From Castellaniella sp049650445 (GTDB lineage: Bacteria; Pseudomonadota; Gammaproteobacteria; Burkholderiales; Burkholderiaceae_B): DNA of 64,000 nt. Shown here piece by piece: positions 25,446-33,096 of this stretch. The stretch lies in NCBI RefSeq assembly GCF_049650445.1, contig NZ_JBASAD010000035.1, forward strand, positions 89,765-153,764, read 5' to 3'. The first letter of the stretch is position 1; each line of letters opens with the position of its first letter. Position numbers and translations under genes: made by a program. Below the pieces are notes generated by a model that was given only the letters and a program-made list of their open reading frames with translations, made no database searches and was not told the DNA's origin.

Positions 25446-26681
25446 ATGCCCATGACTGCCTTCTCGCCGCTTCTCCATCGTTCCCGCCTGGCGCCCCTGG
25501 CGCTGGCCTGCTCGCTGCTGGTGTCTGGCGCGGCCTGGTCGCAGGCGACGTCCGCGCCCGCTGCGCCTGCGGCCGCGCAGGCCCCTGCCGGTGTCGACAT
25601 GGTCAGCAACTTGTCGAGCATCCCCGCACCGACCCTGGGCGCCAAGGCCTGGCTGACCCTGGACGCCACCAGCGGCCAGGTCATCGCGGCCCAGAATCCC
25701 CAGGAAGCCGTCGAGCCGGCGTCCCTGACCAAGCTGATGTCCGCCTATGTGATTTTCGAGGCGCTGGAAAGCGGTCGGCTGAAGCTCGACCAGAAGGTCC
25801 GCATCTCTGAAAAAGCGTGGAAAACCGAAGGTTCGCGCATGTTCGTCAATCCGAACACCGACGTGTCGGTGGACGAACTGTTGCAGGGCATGCTGGTGCA
25901 ATCGGGCAACGACGCCACCGTGGCGCTGGCCGAAGCCGTCTCCGGCAGCGAATCGGCCTTTGCCGCGAGCATGAACCAGCAGGCCAAGGCGCTGGGCATG
26001 AAGCACACGCATTTCACCAACGCCGCCGGCCTGCCCGACCCCGACCACATGACCACGGTCGAGGATCTGGGGATCCTGGCGCGGGCGCTGGTGCAACGCT
26101 TTCCGCAATACCGGCACTACGACAGCCAGAAGGAATTCACCTACAACAACATCAAGCAGAGCAATCGCAATCGCCTGTTGTGGGCCGATTCCACGGTCGA
26201 TGGCCTGAAGACCGGCCACACCCAGTCGGCGGGCTATTGCCTGGTGGCCACGGCGCTGCGCGATGGCCGGCGCGTCGTGTCGGTGATCGTCGGTTCGGCC
26301 AGCGATGCCGCGCGCACCGAAAGCAGCCTCAAGCTGCTGAACTGGAGCTTCAAGAACTTCGACACGGTCAAGCTGCTGGACAAGGGCAAGCCGGCCGTGT
26401 CCGCGCGGGTCTGGGAAGGCGCCACGGAAACCGCCGAACTGGGGCTGTCCGACGCCCTGTGGGTGACGGTGCCGCGCGGCCGTGCCGACGACATCAAGAC
26501 CGAGGCTCGCTACACCCAGCCGCTGATGGCACCCCTGACCGAGGGCGCCCAGGCCGGTTCGCTGGTGATCAGTCTGGATGGCAAGGAACTGGACCGTCGG
26601 CCCCTGCTGGTGCTGCATTCGGTGGAGGAGGCCGGTTTCTTCGGTCGGCTGCTGGACAAAGTCCGCCTGATGTTCGAATAA
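25446..26681 (+). CDS. Serine-type D-Ala-D-Ala carboxypeptidase (PBP5/6 family)
   Basis: The enzyme trims the terminal D-Ala from peptidoglycan stem peptides in the periplasm. The 411-residue protein has a signal peptide (about residues 1-33, ending near AWSQA), an Ala/Pro linker, and the S11 active-site set: SLTK (Ser93-Lys96), SGN (153-155) and KTG (255-257). The C-terminal PBP5-like beta domain is present and the last residues LLDKVRLMFE look like the usual amphipathic membrane anchor. ATGs at 25446 and 25452 are both possible starts. Confidence 0.93.
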   Translation: MPMTAFSPLLHRSRLAPLALACSLLVSGAAWSQATSAPAAPAAAQAPAGVDMVSNLSSIPAPTLGAKAWLTLDATSGQVIAAQNPQEAVEPASLTKLMSAYVIFEALESGRLKLDQKVRISEKAWKTEGSRMFVNPNTDVSVDELLQGMLVQSGNDATVALAEAVSGSESAFAASMNQQAKALGMKHTHFTNAAGLPDPDHMTTVEDLGILARALVQRFPQYRHYDSQKEFTYNNIKQSNRNRLLWADSTVDGLKTGHTQSAGYCLVATALRDGRRVVSVIVGSASDAARTESSLKLLNWSFKNFDTVKLLDKGKPAVSARVWEGATETAELGLSDALWVTVPRGRADDIKTEARYTQPLMAPLTEGAQAGSLVISLDGKELDRRPLLVLHSVEEAGFFGRLLDKVRLMFE

Positions 26682-26688
26682 TGGCGAC

Positions 26689-26964
26689 ATGAACCCGATC
26701 CGCCCCGAAGATTCCCTGATCGAATACCCCTGTGACTTTCCCATCAAGGTCATGGGGCGTACGCATGACGATTTCGCGCGCATCATGGCCGAGATCGCAC
26801 TCGGCTTCGACCCCGCGTTCGATCCCGCCTCGATTGAAATCCGCCCCAGCGCCAGCGGCAATTATCTGGGCCTGACCCTGACGGTGCGCGTCACTTCGCG
26901 CGAGCAACTGGACGCGCTGTACCGCGCCCTGCACGGACACGAGATGGTGTCCGTCGTGCTGTAG
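26689..26964 (+). CDS. DUF493 family protein (YbeD-like)
   Basis: The 91-residue protein has the YbeD pattern: an N-terminal YPCDFPIKVMG strand and the RPSASGNYLGLTLTVRVTSREQLDALY region. In many proteobacteria the gene lies between a PBP5-type carboxypeptidase gene and lipB, exactly as here; a regulatory, ACT-like role has been suggested but not shown. It starts 7 bp after the carboxypeptidase stop and ends 7 bp before lipB. Confidence 0.92.
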   Translation: MNPIRPEDSLIEYPCDFPIKVMGRTHDDFARIMAEIALGFDPAFDPASIEIRPSASGNYLGLTLTVRVTSREQLDALYRALHGHEMVSVVL

Positions 26965-26971
26965 GCCCGTC

Positions 26972-27697
26972 ATGGACGTGCCGGCGGAAATTCAGGCGCA
27001 CATGCAGGTGCACTGGCTGGACCGTCCCGCCCCTTATCTGCCGATCTGGCAGGCCATGCAGGATTTCACCGAAGCGCGCGGCGACGGCACGCCCGATGAA
27101 CTCTGGCTGGTGGAGCACGCGCCGGTGTACACCCTGGGCCAGGCGGGCAAGCCGGAACACATCCTCAATCCGCATGGCATCCCGGTAGTGCAAGCCAACC
27201 GGGGCGGGCAGGTCACTTATCACGGGCCAGGCCAGGTGGTGCTCTACACCCTGGTGGATTTGCGCCGCCGGGGCGTCTTCGTCCGGGAGTTCGTCTCGCT
27301 GCTCGAACAGGCCGTGCTGGACCTGCTGGCCGAGCTGGGCGTGGCAGGTGCTTGCCGCAAGCCCGGTGCGCCCGGTATCTACGTGCCCCAGTCGGCGCTG
27401 TTGCAGCCCCAGGGAGACGCCCTGGCCAAGATCGCCGCGCTGGGGATCAAGATTCGCAATGGCCGCGCCTATCACGGCGTGGCTTTGAACGTCGCCATGG
27501 ACCTCGGCCCCTTTCTGGGGATCAACCCCTGCGGCTACGAGGGCCTGCAGACGGTGGATTTGCGAGCCTGTGGCATCGAGACCGACCTGATCGCGGCCGG
27601 GAACCGGCTGGCGGGGATTTTCGCGGCCGCCTGGCATGCCGCAGGCCGACAAGGAGACACAGATGACACAAGCCTCGACCGAGCTGGTGCTGGTTGA
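26972..27697 (+). CDS. lipB: Lipoyl(octanoyl) transferase
   Basis: LipB moves the octanoyl group from acyl carrier protein to lipoyl domains of 2-oxoacid dehydrogenases. The 241-residue protein contains RGGQVTYHGPGQ (residues 77-88), the conserved lysine in KIAALGIKIRNG and the nucleophile cysteine in GINPCGYEG (Cys187). The C-terminus runs past the usual end and overlaps the enoyl-CoA hydratase gene by 35 bp. lipA, which commonly follows lipB, is not next to it. Confidence 0.95.
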   Translation: MDVPAEIQAHMQVHWLDRPAPYLPIWQAMQDFTEARGDGTPDELWLVEHAPVYTLGQAGKPEHILNPHGIPVVQANRGGQVTYHGPGQVVLYTLVDLRRRGVFVREFVSLLEQAVLDLLAELGVAGACRKPGAPGIYVPQSALLQPQGDALAKIAALGIKIRNGRAYHGVALNVAMDLGPFLGINPCGYEGLQTVDLRACGIETDLIAAGNRLAGIFAAAWHAAGRQGDTDDTSLDRAGAG

Positions 27698-28454
27698 ACG
27701 CCGTGACGGTGTTCTGACCCTGACCCTGAACCGGCCCGACCAGTTCAATGCACTGTCCGATGAGATGTTGTCGGCGTTGCAGACGTGTTTCGATGCCTGT
27801 CTGGACGACGCGGACCTGAGGGTCGTGGTGCTGGCCGCCAACGGCCGCGCGTTTTGCGCCGGCCACGACCTGAAGCAGATGCGCGGCCATGCCGGTGATC
27901 AGGCGTACTACGGAGACCTGTTCGGCCGCTGCGGCCGGCTGATGCAGTCCATCGCGCGCTGCCCGGTGCCGGTCATCGCGCGGGTCCACGGCACGGCGAC
28001 CGCAGCCGGCTGCCAACTGGTGGCCAGTTGCGATCTGGCGGTGGCCGCCGACAGCGCGCGGCTGGCGGTGTCCGGCATCAACGTCGGTCTGTTTTGTGCC
28101 ACGCCGGCCGTGGCGCTGACGCGCAACGTGCCGCTGAAGAACGCCTTCGAGATGCTGGTGACGGGCCAATTCATCAGCGCCCGCCAGGCCGTCGAGCGCG
28201 GTCTGGTCAATCATGCCGTGCCCGACGCCGATCTGGATCAGGCAGTGCAGGGACTGGTGGACGCCATCCTGTCCAAGAGTCCGGTGGCGGTGCGTACCGG
28301 CAAGGCCATGGTCTACAGGCAGTTGGGCCTGCCGCTGGATCAGGCCTACGACTATGCGGCCGGCGTCATGGCGCAGAACATGATGGCCGAAGATGTGGGC
28401 GAGGGCATCGACGCCTTCATGCAGAAGCGCCCGCCGCAGTGGCGCGGCCGCTGA
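27663..28454 (+). CDS. Enoyl-CoA hydratase/isomerase family protein
   Basis: The 263-residue crotonase-fold protein has the oxyanion-hole segments AFCAGHDLKQM (about residues 61-71) and HGTATAAGCQLVASCDLA. GVNVGLFC-type loops are present, but the usual catalytic Glu pair is not obvious, so hydratase chemistry is uncertain; it most resembles ECHDC3-like members. It starts inside the end of lipB with a good AGGAGA ribosome binding site, so the two are cotranscribed. Confidence 0.85.
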   Translation: MTQASTELVLVERRDGVLTLTLNRPDQFNALSDEMLSALQTCFDACLDDADLRVVVLAANGRAFCAGHDLKQMRGHAGDQAYYGDLFGRCGRLMQSIARCPVPVIARVHGTATAAGCQLVASCDLAVAADSARLAVSGINVGLFCATPAVALTRNVPLKNAFEMLVTGQFISARQAVERGLVNHAVPDADLDQAVQGLVDAILSKSPVAVRTGKAMVYRQLGLPLDQAYDYAAGVMAQNMMAEDVGEGIDAFMQKRPPQWRGR

Positions 28455-28466
28455 ATCGGACCTGGT

Positions 28467-29315
28467 TCATCTGGGCTGCCGGGTGCTCAGCCAGAGGCTG
28501 CCGGCGACCACGACCACACCTGCGATCTGCGGGGGCGTCAGGGCCTGGCCCAGAAACAGCCAGCCCAGCAGCACGGCCGTCAGCGGGCTGAGAAACAACA
28601 GTGAAGACACCAGTACCGGGCTCAGCCGCCCGATGCCCCGGAACCAGAGGGCATATGTCAGCGCGGCACCGATCAGACTCAGCCAGGCCAGTCCCAGTCC
28701 GTTGACCGGTGTGGGCGCGGGTGGGGCCGGATCGAAGGCCAGGACCAGGGGGATCAGCATCAGGCCGCCCAGGCTGAGCTGCCAGGCCGTCATCGTCAGC
28801 ATCGGGACGGATGTCTGCCACCGGCGGGCCAGGAGGTTGCCCAGCGCCATCGAAGCCGCGCCGGCCAGGCCCGCTGCGATGCCCAGACCGTCGAGCGTCG
28901 CGTCCGGCGTCAGCACCAGCAGGGCCACGCCGCCCAGGCCGGTCAGAGCGGCGATCAGAGAGGCCGGGCGCAGCGGGCTGCCCAGCAGCGCGGGGGCCAG
29001 CAAGGCCACCAGCAGCGGCTGGATGGCGCTCACGGTGGCGGCGACGCCGCCAGGTAACCGGTAGGCCGCCACGAACAGCAGGCTCAGGAAGATCGAGATG
29101 TTCAGCGCGCTCAGCACGAGGCTGCGCAGCCACCAGATGCCGGTGGGCAGCCGCCGCACGATCAGGAGCAGCAGCAGCCCGGCGGGCAGGGCGCGCAGCA
29201 GGGCGACCGTCATGGGCGAAAAGCCCGGCAGGCATTCGGTGGTGACGATGTAGGTGCTGCCCCAGATGGCGGGTGCGCTGGCCGTGAGCCACAGGTCGGC
29301 GCGGCTTGTCTTCAT
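28467..29315 (-). CDS. EamA/DMT-family transporter
   Basis: The 282-residue membrane protein has about ten hydrophobic helices in two EamA repeats, starting with LTASAPAIWGSTYIVTTE and including AIQPLLVALLAPALLG. This group exports amino acids or other metabolites. A LysR regulator gene is divergent from it across a 110-bp promoter region, suggesting regulated efflux. Its start overlaps the end of a 37-codon ORF by 4 bp. Confidence 0.87.
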   Translation of the reverse strand: MKTSRADLWLTASAPAIWGSTYIVTTECLPGFSPMTVALLRALPAGLLLLLIVRRLPTGIWWLRSLVLSALNISIFLSLLFVAAYRLPGGVAATVSAIQPLLVALLAPALLGSPLRPASLIAALTGLGGVALLVLTPDATLDGLGIAAGLAGAASMALGNLLARRWQTSVPMLTMTAWQLSLGGLMLIPLVLAFDPAPPAPTPVNGLGLAWLSLIGAALTYALWFRGIGRLSPVLVSSLLFLSPLTAVLLGWLFLGQALTPPQIAGVVVVAGSLWLSTRQPR

Positions 29316-29425
29316 GCGAGATCCAGGACTTCGGCCAGCGGCCGGCGGGGTTTCTGCGGCCGGTTGCCCGGTGCGGCACGGCCGATGGCGCGTGGTTCGA
29401 TCAGGGCGATGGCGGGATGCGTCAT
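29312..29425 (-). CDS. Possible 37-residue leader ORF before the DMT transporter
   Basis: A short frame starts MTHPAIALIEPRAIGR and ends in ATGA overlap with the transporter gene. A weak AGAGAA ribosome binding site precedes it. The peptide is basic and Pro/Arg-rich, matches nothing I know and has no membrane segment. It may be a translated leader that couples translation to the transporter, or a chance frame; the precise 4-bp overlap is the main support. Confidence 0.35.
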   Translation of the reverse strand: MTHPAIALIEPRAIGRAAPGNRPQKPRRPLAEVLDLA

Positions 29426-29494
29426 GGTGTTCTCTGGGGGGTTCAGGTTGATGGCCCCAGTGTATTTAATCTGCTCTCAAGTGATAATGCCATA

Positions 29495-29512
29495 AAATAT
29501 CAATGGATATTT
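29495..29512. promoter_or_regulatory. Inverted repeat, candidate LysR-box
   Basis: AAATATC (29495-29501) and GATATTT (29506-29512) form a perfect inverted repeat with a 4-bp centre, midway between the DMT and LysR genes. It contains the T-N11-A pattern expected of a LysR-type binding site. The AT-rich surroundings should hold both divergent promoters. Confidence 0.5.
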
Positions 29513-29535
29513 GACCGTTGGTTGATAATAAGATC

Positions 29536-30432
29536 ATGGATCGCCAGATTGCCCTGCGCGTGTTCCGCGAGGCGGCGGAACGGGACAGCTTCGCCGAGGC
29601 GGGGCGACGGCTCGGGCTGTCGGCGGCGGCGGTCAGCAAGAACATTGCCGAGCTCGAAGCGCATCTCGGGACACGGCTGTTCCATCGGACGACGCGCAGC
29701 AAAACCTTGACCGAGGAAGGTCATCTCTACCTGGAGCACGTCGTGCGGGGCCTGGACGCGCTGGCCGAGGCGGACGAGGCCCTGGGCCTGGCGCGCACCG
29801 ACCCCGGAGGCGTCCTGCGGGTCAGCGCGCCCATGACCGTGACCATGACCTGGCTGTCCACCCGCATTCCGGACTTTCTACGGCGCTATCCGGAACTGCG
29901 CCTTGACTTGCGGCTGGATGACCGGCGTGTCGATCTCGTGCGGGATGGCTTCGATCTGGCGATCCGGGGTAGTGACCAGCTTGAAGACAGCAGCCTGGTG
30001 GCCCGCCGTCTGGCCGACATGCCGCATGTGCTGTGCGCCGCGCCGGCCTATCTCCAGGCTCGGGGCGCGCCCTCGTCGCCTGCCGCCCTGAAGGCGCATG
30101 AATGTGTGCGTTTCAGTCTGTCGGGGCATGCGGATGTCTGGACGTTCAGAAAAGGTGCGCGCGTCGAACGGGTCACCGTCCAGTCCCGATATTCGGTGTC
30201 GTCCAGTCTGGCCGTGTGCGATGCGCTGCGGGCGGGCTTCGGCCTGAGCCTGGTGCCCCGCCCCTATGTCGAGCGGGACCTGCGGGCGGGGCGGCTCCAG
30301 GTGGTGCTGGACGACTGGCGCACCGTCACCACCACGCTCTACGCCGTCTACCCTTCGCGCCGGCATCTGTCGCCCAAAATCCGTGTGTTCCTGGATTTTC
30401 TGGCAAAAACATTTGATACGACGATGGTTTGA
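29536..30432 (+). CDS. LysR-family transcriptional regulator
   Basis: The 298-residue protein has an N-terminal winged HTH (residues 1-60; AEAGRRLGLSAAAVSKNIAE, with LGTRLFHRTTR) and a periplasmic-binding-like effector domain from about residue 88. It resembles the CrgA/YafC branch. I prefer the ATG at 29536 to the TTG at 29518, because the ATG gives the family start MDRQIALRVF. It most likely controls the divergent DMT transporter and itself. Confidence 0.9.
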   Translation: MDRQIALRVFREAAERDSFAEAGRRLGLSAAAVSKNIAELEAHLGTRLFHRTTRSKTLTEEGHLYLEHVVRGLDALAEADEALGLARTDPGGVLRVSAPMTVTMTWLSTRIPDFLRRYPELRLDLRLDDRRVDLVRDGFDLAIRGSDQLEDSSLVARRLADMPHVLCAAPAYLQARGAPSSPAALKAHECVRFSLSGHADVWTFRKGARVERVTVQSRYSVSSSLAVCDALRAGFGLSLVPRPYVERDLRAGRLQVVLDDWRTVTTTLYAVYPSRRHLSPKIRVFLDFLAKTFDTTMV

Positions 30433-30498
30433 GCCTGGACAAGGCGCCGTGTCGCGCTTGCGTGTCCAATGAAAGGGTCCTGCAACGGAGCCTTTCTC

Positions 30499-31323
30499 AT
30501 GACCACGAACTCGGGCGTACGTCCCGCCCCGGCACTTTCCCTGAAGCGACTCGCCGCCTGCCTGCTGTCGACCGGTGTCTGGATGGCATCACCGGCGCAG
30601 GCCGTCGCGATCGATGTCGTCGCCATTCCGGGCGGCGCCTTCACCTATCAGGCGGCTGGCGAATTCCTCGATCAGGGGCGGCCTGTGGACGCGCCCCGCG
30701 TTCAGGGCCGGGTCGAGGACGGCCGCGCCATCATGCGCCGCCAGGTCAGCCAGGCGGAATACGCCCGCTGCGTGCAGGCGGGCGCCTGCAAGCGTCTGGA
30801 CAAGGGCTTTCGGGACCTGGATGCCGCCGATCTGCCGGCCGTGGGCGTCAGTTGGGCCGATGCCACCGCCTATGCCGAGTGGCTGTCGCAGGAAACCGGT
30901 CAGCGCTGGCGGCTGCCTGTCTATGCCGAATGGGTGCGGGCCGCCGCCGACCGCTACCGCGAAGACGGCGCCCTGCCGTCGGACCCCGACAATCCCTCCG
31001 CTCGCTGGCTGGCTGAATACGATCGCGAGATTGCCCGCAGCCAGGGCCGGATCAAGCCCGCTCAGCCTTTCGGGCATTTCGGTGTCAACACCCTGGGCGT
31101 GAGCGACATGGGCGGCAATATCTGGGAATGGACCGATACCTGCTTTGCCAGCCATAGCGTGGGCGCGCTGCCGCTGGCGCCGCGCGAGAACTGTGGCGTA
31201 CGCATCCTGGCAGGCGCTCACATCGCCGCCATGGCTGACTTCATCCGCGATCCGCGCAACGGGGCCTGCTCCATCGGCTTGCCGCCGGCCAACCTGGGCT
31301 TCCGCCTGGTGCGCGAAGACTGA
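30499..31323 (+). CDS. nirV: NirV-like formylglycine-generating-enzyme-fold protein
   Basis: The 274-residue protein has an N-terminal export signal (ending near SPAQA) and an FGE-sulfatase (SUMF1-like) fold: VVAIPGGAFTYQ, WADATAYAEWLSQETGQRWRLP, then NTLGVSDMGGNIWEWTDTCF and the terminal LGFRLVRED. Such proteins next to nirK are called NirV; their exact role in copper nitrite reductase maturation is unknown. Here it lies upstream of nirK rather than in the more usual downstream position. The start at 30499 has GGAG eight bases upstream. Confidence 0.82.
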   Translation: MTTNSGVRPAPALSLKRLAACLLSTGVWMASPAQAVAIDVVAIPGGAFTYQAAGEFLDQGRPVDAPRVQGRVEDGRAIMRRQVSQAEYARCVQAGACKRLDKGFRDLDAADLPAVGVSWADATAYAEWLSQETGQRWRLPVYAEWVRAAADRYREDGALPSDPDNPSARWLAEYDREIARSQGRIKPAQPFGHFGVNTLGVSDMGGNIWEWTDTCFASHSVGALPLAPRENCGVRILAGAHIAAMADFIRDPRNGACSIGLPPANLGFRLVRED

Positions 31324-31425
31324 GCACGCGGCAAGGCCCGCTGTGGCGGGAATGCCTCATCAGGCGCGTGAGGGTTTGCGGTAGATCAATGGTTTCATCG
31401 AAGTCTGAATGTCGCCTGAATGGGA

Positions 31426-31439
31426 TTGATCCAGCGCAA
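31426..31439 (+). promoter_or_regulatory. FNR/NNR-type box upstream of nirK
   Basis: TTGATCCAGCGCAA matches eight of ten positions of TTGAT-N4-ATCAA, with the left half perfect. It lies about 95 bp before the nirK ATG in a 203-bp gap, where an NNR/DNR activator of denitrification genes would be expected. Confidence 0.5.
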
Positions 31440-31526
31440 TAAGGGTTAACCCAGGCCATGACAAGATGGAGTTGTCGAACAAGAGACGACACATCAAAGA
31501 CGAAACGTCACATCAGGGAGTTGAAC

Positions 31527-32609
31527 ATGAAGGTATTCCGTCTGTGCATGGCCGCCACCGCGCTGGCTTCTTTGTTGGCTGGAGGCGTTGCGCTGGCTGA
31601 TCCCGCCGACAAGCTCGAGCATATCCGCCCCATGCTGGTGGCTCCGCCCAATGTGATGAAGCACGAGCAGGCCACCACGGCCAAGCCGCGCGTCGTCGAA
31701 TTCACGATGACCATCGAAGAAAAGAAGATCGTCATCGATGAAGAAACCGGCGCGACCCTGCAGGCCATGACCTTCAACGGCACGATGCCTGGCCCGACCA
31801 TGGTGGTGCACGAAGGCGACTATGTGCAACTGACCCTGATCAACCCGACCAAGAACGCGCTGGAACACAACATCGACTTCCACGCCTCGACCGGCGCCCT
31901 GGGCGGCGGTGCGCTGACCAAGATCAAGCCGGGCGAGCAGACCGTGCTGCGCTTCAAGGCGGATCGGACCGGCGCCTTCATCTATCACTGCGCTCCGGAA
32001 GGCATGGTGCCCTGGCACGTGGTGTCCGGCATGAGCGGCACGCTGATGGTGCTGCCGCGCGAAGGCCTGACCGACGGCAATGGCAAGAAGCTGACCTATG
32101 ACAAGGTCTACACGATCGGTGAGTTCGATCTGTACATCCCCAAGGATGAGAATGGCCAGTACAAGTCCTACGAAACCGCCCTGGAAAGCTACGGCGATAC
32201 CACTGAAGTCATGCGCGGCCTGATTCCGTCGCACATCGTCTTCAACGGCAAGAAGGGTGCGCTGACCGGTGAGGGCGCCTTGACGGCCAAGGTTGGCGAG
32301 TCGGTGCTGTTCATCCACTCGTCCGCCAACCGCGACACGCGTCCGCACCTGATCGGCGGCCATGGCGACTACGTCTGGGCCACGGGCAAGTTCATCAACA
32401 AGCCCGAGCGCAATCTGGAAACCTGGTTCATTCCGGGCGGCACGGCCGGGGTGGCGTACTACACCTTCAAGCAGCCTGGCATCTATGCCTACGTCAACCA
32501 CAACCTGATCGAAGCGTTTGAACTGGGCGCTGCGGGTCACGTCAAGGTCGAAGGCAAGTGGGACAACGATCTGATGAAGCAGGTCGTCGCCCCCACCGCC
32601 ATCAAGTAG
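31527..32609 (+). CDS. nirK: Copper-containing nitrite reductase
   Basis: NirK reduces nitrite to nitric oxide in the periplasm. The 360-residue protein has a signal peptide (about residues 1-24) and two cupredoxin domains. The type 1 copper ligands are His114, Cys155, His164 and Met169; the type 2 ligands are His119, His154 and His325. The catalytic Asp117 and His274 are also in place. This is a class I (AcNiR-like) enzyme with no extra domain. It sits between nirV and a cytochrome c gene and has an FNR-type box upstream. No nor, nos or nar genes are seen in the window. Confidence 0.97.
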   Translation: MKVFRLCMAATALASLLAGGVALADPADKLEHIRPMLVAPPNVMKHEQATTAKPRVVEFTMTIEEKKIVIDEETGATLQAMTFNGTMPGPTMVVHEGDYVQLTLINPTKNALEHNIDFHASTGALGGGALTKIKPGEQTVLRFKADRTGAFIYHCAPEGMVPWHVVSGMSGTLMVLPREGLTDGNGKKLTYDKVYTIGEFDLYIPKDENGQYKSYETALESYGDTTEVMRGLIPSHIVFNGKKGALTGEGALTAKVGESVLFIHSSANRDTRPHLIGGHGDYVWATGKFINKPERNLETWFIPGGTAGVAYYTFKQPGIYAYVNHNLIEAFELGAAGHVKVEGKWDNDLMKQVVAPTAIK

Positions 32610-32624
32610 TCAGCCATCAGTACC

Positions 32625-32649
32625 CGGGGCGGTCCTGGAGACCGCCCCG
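32625..32649 (+). other. Strong hairpin between nirK and the cytochrome c gene
   Basis: CGGGGCGGTC and GACCGCCCCG form a perfect 10-bp stem with the 5-base loop CTGGA. No T tract follows. The hairpin could lower readthrough or stabilise the nirK 3' end while the cytochrome gene is still transcribed. Confidence 0.6.
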
Positions 32650-32668
32650 ACATAACGGAGATAGACAA

Positions 32669-32986
32669 ATGTTCAAGATCGTGAGTGTGGCCGCCCTGTC
32701 ACTGGCTCTGCTGCCGGCCCTGTCGATGGCCAGCGATGCCGCCACCCTGCAGGCCGGAGAAAAGCTCTACAAGAGTTCCTGCGTGGCATGTCACAGCACG
32801 GGGGCTGCCAATGCGCCCAAGCTCGGTAACAAGCAAGCCTGGGCGCCGCTGATCGCCAAGGGCATGGACGAGATGATGAACGTGGCGCTGCACGGCAAGG
32901 GTGCCATGCCCGCGCGCGGCGGCACCAAGGCCGACGACGCCGCACTGCGCGCTGCCGTGGAATACATGGTCAGCCGCGTGCAGTAA
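32669..32986 (+). CDS. Small c-type cytochrome (c5-like)
   Basis: The 105-residue protein has a signal peptide (about residues 1-21), one haem-binding CVACH motif (Cys38, Cys41, His42) and a likely axial Met in KGAMPARGG. The length and pattern fit cytochrome c5/c552-type electron carriers. Position right after nirK suggests that it delivers electrons to nitrite reductase in the periplasm. An AACGGAG ribosome binding site precedes the ATG. Confidence 0.9.
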   Translation: MFKIVSVAALSLALLPALSMASDAATLQAGEKLYKSSCVACHSTGAANAPKLGNKQAWAPLIAKGMDEMMNVALHGKGAMPARGGTKADDAALRAAVEYMVSRVQ

Positions 32987-33096
32987 AGCAAATGGCCCGC
33001 CACGCCTGTCCGCGAGCCGTCCCGATCCGTCGGCAGGCCGCGGCTGCGGATTCAGGCGTCCTGTTGCGCGGGCATTGAGCCCGGGTCCTCGGGGCG

